The notes below the pieces were generated by a model. The model was given only the letters and a program-made list of their open reading frames with translations. It was not told the DNA's origin and searched no databases. DNA of 64,000 nucleotides from Incurvaria masculella (lineage: Eukaryota; Arthropoda; Insecta; Lepidoptera; Incurvariidae), in assembly GCA_946894095.1 (NCBI GenBank), contig OX335643.1:2095036-2159035 (forward strand), in the 5' to 3' direction. Shown piece by piece: positions 9,551-18,900 of the stretch; positions within the stretch are counted from its first letter, which is position 1; every line of letters starts with the position of its first letter. A program made the position numbers and the translations under genes.

Positions 9551-12500
9551 TCATAATTTAATATTATTCATATTTACAAATTTTGAAATAAGCTTTAAGA
9601 CTTTAATATTCGAGATGGACAGAAGAGAGTGGATGTTAATTGGAAGTAGAATATCATATTGAGGGAGGAGTTGATATAATGGGGGCATTTTGTCTTGCAG
9701 AGGGCATGAAAAGAATATGTGATCTATGTCACCGTCCGCTAGTCCGCACTCACACAAGGACGTGTTCAAAATTCGGAGTCTGGCCAAATGAACAGGAGAG
9801 CAGTTATGTCCTAATCTCAGACGACATATAGTGGAGGTATCGGTTTTGTTAATTCTGAATTTATGGAACCATGGTTTTACTGGGATTTCAGGCTGAATAC
9901 TAGCATAATATTTGCCTTTAGTGCAACTTGATTTTTTCCAAGCTAAGGTCCATGCGTCTTTGAGAAATGATTTAGAAAGGGCTAGGATATCGTGTGGGTA
10001 GTTATGGAAGATATTTTTATCACCTTTCACTACAGCTTCTTTAGCCAGGGAATCAACCCTCTCATTTCCAGTAATACCACTATGGGATGGGATCCAGGCA
10101 AAGATAATTTTATGATTGGGGAGAGAACGAAGTTTATCCTTGATTTTGCAGATAACAGGGTTATTAATTTTTGAATCGAAGGGGTTTTGTACCAGGGATT
10201 GGAGCGAACTGCGGGAATCGGAGAAAATAATGAACTTGTTAAATTTTTTAACCAAACCAATTAGTTCTACTGCCATAAGAAGGGCTCTACTTTCCCCTGT
10301 ATACACAGACGTTTCTGGTGGACTTTTGCTTAACTGAAAAATGTTTGAATTCTCGTAGAAAACTGCAACCCCTACACAGCCTTTCTCAGAAAGTTTTGAG
10401 GCATCGGTATAAATATGTTGCCAGTCCTGCCATTTTTGGGATATGATGGATCTAAATATTTTATTAGCATTTGGTGTGTCTTTTTCTATGCCAAAGTCTA
10501 ATATTACCTGTGGGAGAAGTATAACTGATTCGAAAGGGAAGGAAAATATGGGGAGGGCCTTAGATCTTAAAGTAGCGTATTGTATATTCTTGAACTTGCG
10601 ATAGCTCTTAACTAACCGAGGTGGGTTTTTGTTTGTCCAGTAGCTTAGTCGGAAAGAATAGTCTGATAGAAGAGTGAGTTTAGGAAACAGTGGATGGAAG
10701 AGGAACTGACTAGCTCTAAAAAGAAATCTATCGGAGAGGTATTGTCTACGGAGGTAAAGCGGGGCATCTGCGCACTCTACCTGGAGAGCATTAATTGGAG
10801 TGGATTTCATGGCACCTGCAATTATGCGTAAGCATTTTGATTGGATAATTTCCAACTTTCTAAGAGCAGTCTTATTAGCTGGTTCTAAAACAAAGGTCCC
10901 GTAGTCAAGATGACTTCGAATTATGGCATTATAAATTAGTTTCAGGGAGTAAGGATGGGCACCCCACCAAACTCCAGCAAGAGAGCGTAGTATATTGATG
11001 TTCTTCTCACATTTCTTTATTATTTGATCAATATGTTGGGAGCTTGACATTTTGGAATCGAGGATTACACCCAGGAATTTTACTTGTGGACTAGTAGGAA
11101 TTCGGGTATTCTGGTATAAAATGTCAATCCGAGGGAGAAGCCGCTTTCTTGAAAAAGTTACGATAGTGCTCTTTGACGCCGATAGGTCTAATCCGTGATC
11201 TGCTAGCCACATAGAGAGTGATTCAATAGAGAGGTTTACAAAATCGGCTGCTTCTGGTATAAACTTATGGGAGGAGTATATGAGCAAGTCATCGGCATAT
11301 TGTAAGATTCTGGCGAATTGGTTTACAGAGGTTTCTAGGTCATGCGTGTAAATATTGTAAAGTAGTGGGCTAAGAACTGAGCCTTGAGGTAGCCCTTTCC
11401 AGATAGATCTTGAATCGGTCATTTCATTATCTGAGCGAAGGATTACTGTTCTGTGGGAAAGGAGGCATAATATAAAGGAGACCATCTTCTCTGGGATTCT
11501 CAGGTTTAACATTTTAGTTCTGAGAATAGGAAGTTGGACATTGTCGTAGGCTGCAGACACATCGAGGAACGCAGCCACAACTGAATCTCCACGGCTAAAT
11601 GCTAGACGAATGTCTGTAGTAAATATGCCGATGCTATCCATTGTACTTCTTCCCTTTCGGAAGCCAAACTGGGTTTTCGCTAATAGACCTGATTTTTCAA
11701 CAAACCATTCCAATCGGTTCTTCACTATATGTTCTGTAACTTTCAAGAGGGTGGAAGAGAGAGCTATAGGCCGATAGGAGTTACCATCGTTAGGGTCCTT
11801 TTGGGGTTTAAGGATGGGAATGATTAATTGTTCTTTCCATGCTTGGGGGATAATGCCGGTGTTAAACATAGCATTAGATAGTTCTAGGTAATACACAAGA
11901 GAGCAATCATTGATCTTACTAAGGAAAGAGTAAGGGATCCCATCCAAACCTGGGGAAGTATCCTTTACATGACTGAGAACAATTTTAAGTTCTCGGAGGG
12001 AAAATGGGCTGGTCAACGTGTCAACTAAATGGGAGGTGGCAAAGGAATAAGTACGCGGTAGATCGCTCAGATGAGGAACCGAGGGTGGGGCCAGTTTATT
12101 GAGAAACGTGTCTTTCCAAGATGTAGTGGTAGGGCGCGATGAGTTGTTTTCGACACACGAGGACCGGAATCTTTTGATATTGCGCCACACTATAGACGGA
12201 GGGGTGTCAGGAGAGATCGATGAACAAAATCTGTTCCAGCCTTTCCTCTTTTTATCCTTAAGGGTACGTTTAGATTTGGCTTCTGTTTTCCTAAGGTCAA
12301 GGTAGTTCGGTTCTGTCATTTCTTGCTCATACTTAAACTCAGCTGCCTTTCGGGAACGTATGACCTCAGTGCAGTCTCGATCCCACCAAGGAGGGGAAGA
12401 TCTTCGGCCTACTATTGAGTTCTTTAAGGGGACAAATTTGTCTGCTGCTTTAGATAAGGCTTCTGAGAACTGATCATAGCATGCTAATACATTTGATGTA

Positions 12501-13282
12501 GTTATTTCAGGAAGAGCAGAGATATATTCATCTATAGCAGAACTGAAGCTATACCAATCTGCATCGGCAAGGCGATATTTAAGAAGGGGCTTATATATAG
12601 AAGGAGTAGACTTCGAGGGGAAGGTAAGGATAATTGGGAAGTGGTCACTTCCATGCGTGCTTCTTAAAGTGCGCCAGGAAAGAATGGAAGCTAGGTCAGA
12701 GGAACAGGTTGATAGGTCTACAGCACTGGTGTTTTGAAATGGAGATATGCGGCGAGTGGGGGAGCCATCGTTTAGTAGGCAAAGATTGAATTCATCAAAC
12801 AAATCAAGCATTTTGTTGCCAGGTGAGTCACATCTACTGGAGCCCCAGACTGTATGATGAGCATTAAAATCACCCAGGATTATGAAAGGTTTGTTTAAAC
12901 ATTTAAGGAGGACCTTAAGGTCGCAGAATGAGGAGAGTGAAGGTTGGGGGATATAAAGGGATAGAAATGAAATATTCTTCACCCTCGCGGCCACAGCATT
13001 TATACTGTCGCCGCGAGGGGGCAGGACAATAGGAATGAAGGGGATTTTTTTATTTATGAGTAGGGCGCATCCGCCGTACCCATCAGCTCTATCATCCCGA
13101 AGAGTAGCATATCCAGGAGCCTTAAAAAAGGTTTCCGGTCTTAGCCAAGTCTCCGAGATGGCAGACACGAAGGGGGAGAATTTATTAAGAAGGAAGAATA
13201 ATTCATGTTTGTTACTGGGAATGCTGCGACAATTCCATTGAAGGATGGAGTCGTACTGATCCATTACCAGTAATGATATCAT
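9551..13282 (-). CDS. LINE ORF2: APE endonuclease, reverse transcriptase, RNase H (1243 aa)
   Basis: Residues 1-225 form an apurinic-type endonuclease with ILQWNCRS at the start, ISETWL, LGDFNAHH (Asp138, Asn140) and the closing GSDHFP (Asp213, His214). The reverse transcriptase follows, with GLDGIPYSFL, SYRPIALSSTLLK, GFRKGRSTMDS, GLPQGSVLSPLLYNIY and the catalytic YADD at 662-665. An RNase H domain lies at about 955-1085 with TDAS (Asp960), the helix Glu, FSDSRSS and a final NERVDSLAKEA. A C-terminal HLARLRI...CxC-x-H-x-C-type motif near the end (CECGLADGDIDHIFFSC) is common in this group. The ORF starts 71 bp inside the end of ORF1 in another frame, so translation probably depends on reinitiation or coupling. 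No stop or frameshift is seen. Confidence 0.93.
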   Translation of the reverse strand: MISLLVMDQYDSILQWNCRSIPSNKHELFFLLNKFSPFVSAISETWLRPETFFKAPGYATLRDDRADGYGGCALLINKKIPFIPIVLPPRGDSINAVAARVKNISFLSLYIPQPSLSSFCDLKVLLKCLNKPFIILGDFNAHHTVWGSSRCDSPGNKMLDLFDEFNLCLLNDGSPTRRISPFQNTSAVDLSTCSSDLASILSWRTLRSTHGSDHFPIILTFPSKSTPSIYKPLLKYRLADADWYSFSSAIDEYISALPEITTSNVLACYDQFSEALSKAADKFVPLKNSIVGRRSSPPWWDRDCTEVIRSRKAAEFKYEQEMTEPNYLDLRKTEAKSKRTLKDKKRKGWNRFCSSISPDTPPSIVWRNIKRFRSSCVENNSSRPTTTSWKDTFLNKLAPPSVPHLSDLPRTYSFATSHLVDTLTSPFSLRELKIVLSHVKDTSPGLDGIPYSFLSKINDCSLVYYLELSNAMFNTGIIPQAWKEQLIIPILKPQKDPNDGNSYRPIALSSTLLKVTEHIVKNRLEWFVEKSGLLAKTQFGFRKGRSTMDSIGIFTTDIRLAFSRGDSVVAAFLDVSAAYDNVQLPILRTKMLNLRIPEKMVSFILCLLSHRTVILRSDNEMTDSRSIWKGLPQGSVLSPLLYNIYTHDLETSVNQFARILQYADDLLIYSSHKFIPEAADFVNLSIESLSMWLADHGLDLSASKSTIVTFSRKRLLPRIDILYQNTRIPTSPQVKFLGVILDSKMSSSQHIDQIIKKCEKNINILRSLAGVWWGAHPYSLKLIYNAIIRSHLDYGTFVLEPANKTALRKLEIIQSKCLRIIAGAMKSTPINALQVECADAPLYLRRQYLSDRFLFRASQFLFHPLFPKLTLLSDYSFRLSYWTNKNPPRLVKSYRKFKNIQYATLRSKALPIFSFPFESVILLPQVILDFGIEKDTPNANKIFRSIISQKWQDWQHIYTDASKLSEKGCVGVAVFYENSNIFQLSKSPPETSVYTGESRALLMAVELIGLVKKFNKFIIFSDSRSSLQSLVQNPFDSKINNPVICKIKDKLRSLPNHKIIFAWIPSHSGITGNERVDSLAKEAVVKGDKNIFHNYPHDILALSKSFLKDAWTLAWKKSSCTKGKYYASIQPEIPVKPWFHKFRINKTDTSTICRLRLGHNCSPVHLARLRILNTSLCECGLADGDIDHIFFSCPLQDKMPPLYQLLPQYDILLPINIHSLLSISNIKVLKLISKFVNMNNIKL

Positions 13283-14738
13283 GATTGGGGGAAAAATTGG
13301 CAGCGGTGGACGGTGAAAAAGTATTATTGGAGGAAATGAACTGTATGAAGGCAGTAAATAGTGACTGTAAGTCTGAAATATTGGGGAGGGTGAAAGGAAG
13401 TGACAATGTTTCTAGGGGTGGGTAACCACATGCCCTAGGTAATTGAGGGGGGGCTAGGTCCTTCAGAAGGGCCTGGTGGGCTTTTCTGTCGTATCCCTGT
13501 GAGAGGGGAACACGTGGACGAGAATGAGTGACAACGGTCTTCTTATGTGAGTGATTTTGGGTGTGAGTTTTGGAAGAGGTTGGGCGGGAGGAGAGGGCTA
13601 TTTCGGCGTAGGATGGCTTGGAGGGGGAGAAGCGCCTAGCAGCCTCCGCATAAGAGATGGAATCTGATGCCATAAGGGCTTTTATATTTCGCTGTCGGGA
13701 CTGTTCGGTGCAGTTTTTATCAATGGAATTGTGGTTTCCTGAGCAATAAATACAAACGATTTTATCTGAAGGAGTAGCGCATTCCTCAACAGAATGGCCC
13801 TGGCCACACTTAAAACATCGAGTAGTCGATCTACATTGATTTTTTGTATGGCCAAAGCGGCAACATTTGTAGCATTGGATGGTGGGGAGATTATATATTT
13901 CCACTTCGAGGAAAGTGTACATGAGCGAAATTCTGTCAGGTTTTTTTTGTCCATCGAAAGTGAAAACAACTGTTTGGGATGGAAGCCAAACAGGTTTTCC
14001 GTCCACTATTTGTTTGCGGTTAAGACGACGGGCCTTGAGGACCGTCCCACCGCCTATAACTTCCACTTCTTCAATTAATGATTCTTCGGACCACTCAATG
14101 GGGATGCCTTTGACCAATCCCATGCGCGTGATGTTGTATGAAGGTATGAAGGCCTTAAAATTGTGAATTGGGATGGCTGGGTCCTCGATAAAGGCGTTTG
14201 CTTGGAGGGCCGAGAGAAATGAAATTTCCACTCTATTTCGACCGATACTTTTGGCACTGCCATTGGCAATGCCTTGAAATTTATTTGTCTTTAGAAATTT
14301 TCCAAATGTAATGGGGTGAAGAATAGTGCCTGATGATGTCTCTTTTTTTTGCACATGGACCACAAAAGGTCCCTGGTCAAAATTACGGTATCTCAGGGAG
14401 TCTTTGGGGTTGGGAATTTCATCACGTTCATTCGTTTTAGGAGTGTTGACTGGATTGGATTGCAAGTTAGGTATAATTTTTGTTTGAGACTTGGTACGTT
14501 TGCCTGAAACGGATCGATGGATGGATGGATGGGAACGGGAACGTGATCGGTTTTTGCGACCTTTTTTTTGACGCTTTCGCGACATGCGCTTGTCAGTTTC
14601 ATCGATTTCGTCATCTAAGACCAGGTCCATTCCGTAAGGAACATCTGAGTCCGTATACTCTACAAGTGATTCCTTTGAGCCCGTCCTTGCGCTAATGCTA
14701 GTGCCTCCCGGATCGGGAGGCTCCTGGGACGACATCAT
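13212..14738 (-). CDS. LINE ORF1: gag-like protein with three CCHC zinc knuckles (508 aa)
   Basis: The N-terminal 90 residues are acidic and then strongly basic (RMSRKRQKKGRKNRSRSRS), fitting nucleic-acid binding. The middle (about 120-285) resembles the RRM-like core of LINE gags. Three zinc knuckles follow at 289-302 (CYKCCRFGHTKNQC), 308-320 (CFKCGQGHSVEEC) and 329-343 (CIYCSGNHNSIDKNC). The C-terminus is Ser/Pro-rich. In the family this protein coats the element RNA and carries it to the nucleus. The start at 14738 leaves a leader of about 165 bp to the element end. Confidence 0.9.
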   Translation of the reverse strand: MMSSQEPPDPGGTSISARTGSKESLVEYTDSDVPYGMDLVLDDEIDETDKRMSRKRQKKGRKNRSRSRSHPSIHRSVSGKRTKSQTKIIPNLQSNPVNTPKTNERDEIPNPKDSLRYRNFDQGPFVVHVQKKETSSGTILHPITFGKFLKTNKFQGIANGSAKSIGRNRVEISFLSALQANAFIEDPAIPIHNFKAFIPSYNITRMGLVKGIPIEWSEESLIEEVEVIGGGTVLKARRLNRKQIVDGKPVWLPSQTVVFTFDGQKKPDRISLMYTFLEVEIYNLPTIQCYKCCRFGHTKNQCRSTTRCFKCGQGHSVEECATPSDKIVCIYCSGNHNSIDKNCTEQSRQRNIKALMASDSISYAEAARRFSPSKPSYAEIALSSRPTSSKTHTQNHSHKKTVVTHSRPRVPLSQGYDRKAHQALLKDLAPPQLPRACGYPPLETLSLPFTLPNISDLQSLFTAFIQFISSNNTFSPSTAANFSPNHDIITGNGSVRLHPSMELSQHSQ

Positions 14739-14916
14739 CTACCACATACTCACCCCACCTTCCGCTGCAAGACAACGCCTCTTCCGAGGTCCGGCACGGT
14801 TACAGAAAAGGAGTGAGACACGCAATAAACAGATTATCAGATTGGAGAGAAAAATTTAGTCCGAAAAAACGTGCAGCACGGTTTGACATCCACAGTGCAA
14901 GTCCCGCAAAGAGTTC

Positions 14917-15010
14917 CTTCCATACTGTCCACACAAAGTGACGTGTTTGATCGTACGTTGACGTTGATTTTGATTTTTTGTCCTTTCGTGCACTCGGCCC
15001 TTAGGCCAAT
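14917..15010. repeat. Interspersed repeat split by the LINE insertion, right half
   Basis: The words CATACTGTCCACACAAAGTG, GATCGTACGTTGACGTTG, ATTTTGATTTTTTGTCC and TTTCGTGCACTCGGCCC are the reverse complement of 25345-25440 with few differences. It continues the repeat begun at 9195-9283. Confidence 0.75.
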
Positions 15011-15910
15011 AAAGTTTTGACATAAAGCAATTCTTTTACACGTGTAATGAGCAGAAAACGTGATAAATGCAATATACACACAACGAAAATAAAATTTAAA
15101 GTAAAATACGACTCAAAAAAAATGCTTACTACGCTAGACTTGCTAAAGAAGAACTGAATACTTCTCGATCAGCACAAACTTCTTCTTATAAATTCATTGC
15201 CCAGATATTTTGTTTTATTTTTGTTAAAGAAAAATGTAAAAGTCGATCAGTCTACATACGACCAATAAAGCAATATTTTAAGCATACACCCTTAGCGTAC
15301 GCCAAGTTAGCAAGGCCACAGCTATAACCATAAACTTGCTATTATGTGGATTCTTAAAATTAAAAGTAATTCATAAAAGTAAGCTAAAATCCCAAAAAAT
15401 AATTTAGAGGAAAAAAAAAAGTTTATAAATCTGCCTGCAAACTAAGAAATTACTGTGCCATCTGCTGAAGCAAATTCGGTAGCGTGATTTATAGCTATGC
15501 TGTCAATTTGACGTTTATTGACCTGTCGAGTTGTCTTGTCAAATTCAGCTGTGGTGGCGATTTCATCCGAACACTATTTCCTCATCCGTTTCGCTTCACT
15601 TTTTGCTTGTTTAAGCTAAATTGCTTACTCGTTGCTCGTTTATACCCTCCCACATAATGCGCCAGATCATCGGCGTGCCAGTGTGCAAAACTTAATTCAT
15701 ATTTAAGACAAAAGGAGTAACAGGTAACTTTACCATACTCTTTCGTTTTACGCATCCTTTCTGTCGTGTCTATTGGTCCTGTAAATTGCCTCAAAACTGA
15801 GTCTGCGACAAGATACTTACCTAGTTAGCTATCCTTACGCGCAGCAAACCTACTCTTTAGTACTAGTGCCTGTATTGATAAGTTCCAATGTTTCCAGTCG
15901 AAGCTGCAAG
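15011..15910. other. Upstream region and 5' untranslated region of the SLC39A9 homologue
   Basis: This is AT-rich sequence with no coding exon that I can support. Around 15500-15560 there are several GTCAA/TTGAC words (for example CTGTCAATTTGACG, CTTGTCAAATTC) of a kind often seen near insect promoters. The transcription start cannot be fixed from sequence alone. Confidence 0.35.
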
Positions 15911-18900
15911 ATGGATGAGACTTTGGTGCTGGTTCTACTGGCGTTGGTTATGTTAGTGGGGTCATACGTGGCCGGATCCATTCCTCTTAACGTGTCTATG
16001 TCCGAGGTGAGATTATGCTTATTTTTTATGTTATAACCTCCGAAGCAATACCTACCTAGTTCACTCCATCACCCCAACAGATACTTTAGGCAGACCCTAA
16101 TTTTTGCCTAAACAATGTAATTTTAGATGAATATATTTTTAAGTATTCCCCAAATTAAATGTATATGCTTAATTTTTTAACCCTATATATATATATTTGT
16201 CTTGAATGCCAGATCTCTCCTACTTTCACCCCTTGCAATAAGGCATATTTTTTAATTTAATGCAGATTCCTAAAACATATAATGGTGCTAGAGTTGTCAT
16301 ACAATAAATAAGTGAAATCTTGTGTTTTTCGGCACCAAAAACTAGGTTGACGTGGACTGAACTGAAGCCATGTGGTTAATTTGAACTTTGTTTATATTAA
16401 TGATAAGTTTGTTCATTTACTGTACCCTTTCTACCATCAAGCTGGGGATCACAAATGGTAGAGTGGATTTCAGGAATATTATGTATTCCACACTATGTTC
16501 TGATGGAAAGATGTTTGTCCATGCAAGTTACATACCTACTGAAACACTAAAAATATGTGATTCTATAACAATTATGTTTTCTTTCCGGAATCCCAAAAAG
16601 TCACTGTCAAATTTTCTGAAGAAACAGCAATTCATTGTACCTGCAGAATTGAACTCATAGTCATAAGACAATAATATATGGTAAGCCAGAGTTTTAGCGG
16701 ATAGTTCAATTGAACCATTCTGGTTGCAGGACAAGTTGAAGAAGGTATCGGTGCTGGGTGCGGGCCTTCTCGTGGGCACTGCGCTGGCGGTTATCATCCC
16801 GGAGGGGGTTCGCTCCCTATTCGCAGAGCCGCGCGCGCCTCCCACCACGCCCGACTACACTGCACAGCCGGCACACCACCACGCCGACCTGCACTCCGTC
16901 ATCGGTGTCTCGCTCGTGCTCGGTCCGTACTCTCTATTATTTGTTTATTGGTTATTCATCATCTATAGGCAGAATACTGCACTGGCGGCTCGTAGCCTAG
17001 TGGCGGGGACTGGCCTAGCATGCTAGAGGTCTGGGTTCAATTCCGACATGCACCTTTGTGCCAAATGGTTTCTGGCACTTAAAGTGGTCCCAATGCATTT
17101 CTTCTGGTGCATGTTGTAAGAGGCATCTGAGGGAGTCATCATGTGGTACGGCACCTCACTTGGTGATAAGTCGCGCCGCCCACTAGTTAACTGTAATCAG
17201 CGTGTGGCAGATTGTAAGGTCGACTGGGTACGTCACCAACTCGGTGATAAGTCACGCCGCCAAGCAGTTCGCTATGTTCCCGCGTGAATCCCAAGGAACC
17301 AGTAGCAAGATGAATGAACTGTAATTGGAATATTACTCGAAAGCCCAATCACTGCTTGGGAGTAATGTTTTTTTTATATACACAGCTTATTATTAGCATC
17401 ACATTAATCCTCAAAATTACCTCAAAATAGCCAATTATAGAATTCTATCGCTTAATAAAGTTACTTTACAGAAATGTAAGTGTAAGGATGAGCATATGCG
17501 CGTGTGAGAAATGGTGTGTGTGTGTGTGTGCGTGTGATGGTGATGTATTAGGGTGTGTGCGTGAGCGCAGGTGAGTATAAGTATGAAGTTAAATATGTTA
17601 GTTCGATTGAATATTTGTGCATCACAATGGCCAGGGAGAGCTGGTGAAATGGGTGTTCCGTTGACCACCCGCCGGGCAAGTACACGGGCCCGTCTGTGCC
17701 TACCAATATAGATCGGTGCCCTATCACAGAGCGCATAATCTTAGGGTGGTCCATCATGCCGGTAGTTTGACTGCTGGGAGTTGGGGCCGCTACGTCCGGG
17801 GGTCCAATGTATTAGCAACTCACCATCCCATCCAGATAGTGATGAAAACCACAGAACTTCGCCTTGAATGCAAAGAATGCAAATCTTCACTGTTTACCCC
17901 CTGTGTAAACCTCACACCCTCACAAAATTCCCTCTCACTGCATTCCTCACTGTTTTGGCGAATATACGGGGCTCTGCAGACCGACATGAATGTCGTGCGC
18001 TTGTATCAGGACCAGATCTAGCCAGCGACGCTGTCCTTACGAAGACAAGTATCACGACCTGACAACATGTACTATCCCGATTTTACCCGTACTTCCATGC
18101 ATACGTTCAAAATTATTTATCCATGATTTCCATCCAGATTCCATTCAGTCGTTCAATTCGAGGAAGGTCCTGGCATGGCACCTATTTTCCATGACATGTG
18201 TTGGGCTATTGTCACGATAGTAGGTGTGGGAAACAATCCATGGTTACATAAACAATTGTTTTCATTAATTAGTTATCTCTTCTTTCATTAGGGTTCGTGT
18301 TCATTAATTGTTCAACAATTGTTTTCATTAATTAGTTATCTCTTCTTTTATTAGGGTTCGTGTTCATGCTACTGGTGGACCAGGTGTCCTCGCGCCGCGG
18401 GGACTCGTCGGGCCTCACGGAGCGCAGCGTCACCGCCACCGTCGGGCTCGTCGTACACGCAGCTGGTATGTACACAAGTAAAAATGTCCTTTCAACCGAC
18501 TTCAAAAAGGAGGTTCTCAATTCGTCAGTATGTTTTTTTTGTGTGTATGTTACACAAATTGCTAACCCATTTTACAAATTATTTTTATAATCAATAGGGT
18601 ATATCTCAGGGGTGGTTTTTTATTGCTTTGGACATGGATGGATGATTGATCACACCAATTGTCATTATCTTATCCCATCACACATATTACTAGGTGCCAT
18701 GCTTTATTGTTTATTGTTTATTGTTTATTGTTTATTCATCATCCATAGACAGTACACTGCACTCGTATTTGTCATATTTTATCATTAGCCAGTTCGGGGA
18801 AATCCCAGCGTAGAAGAACTGGAAAGAAACTCCGCTGGTTTTTTTTTTCAACGTCCACTTAGTCTAAATTTACAAAAGTATTTAGACTCACAGATAAACA

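Larger units (their letters stand above)
9284..14903 (-). mobile_element. Full-length non-LTR retrotransposon (LINE, RNase H-bearing, I-group-like)
   Basis: A 5620-bp element on the minus strand. From its 5' end it has about 165 bp of leader, ORF1 (nucleic acid-binding gag), an overlapping ORF2 (endonuclease, reverse transcriptase, RNase H), about 267 bp of 3' sequence and an A-rich tail of GAA and A units at 9284-9312 (read on the minus strand). A 13-bp duplication flanks it. Gag with three CCHC knuckles plus APE-type endonuclease plus RNase H points to the I group or a related clade; I cannot settle the clade by eye. Both ORFs are open from start to stop, so insertion is recent and the copy may still be competent. 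Confidence 0.9.

Noticed and set aside
16985..17060. Genuine tRNA gene
   Set aside because: Boxes A and B are present, but the stems do not pair well and the same head occurs many times joined to SINE bodies.
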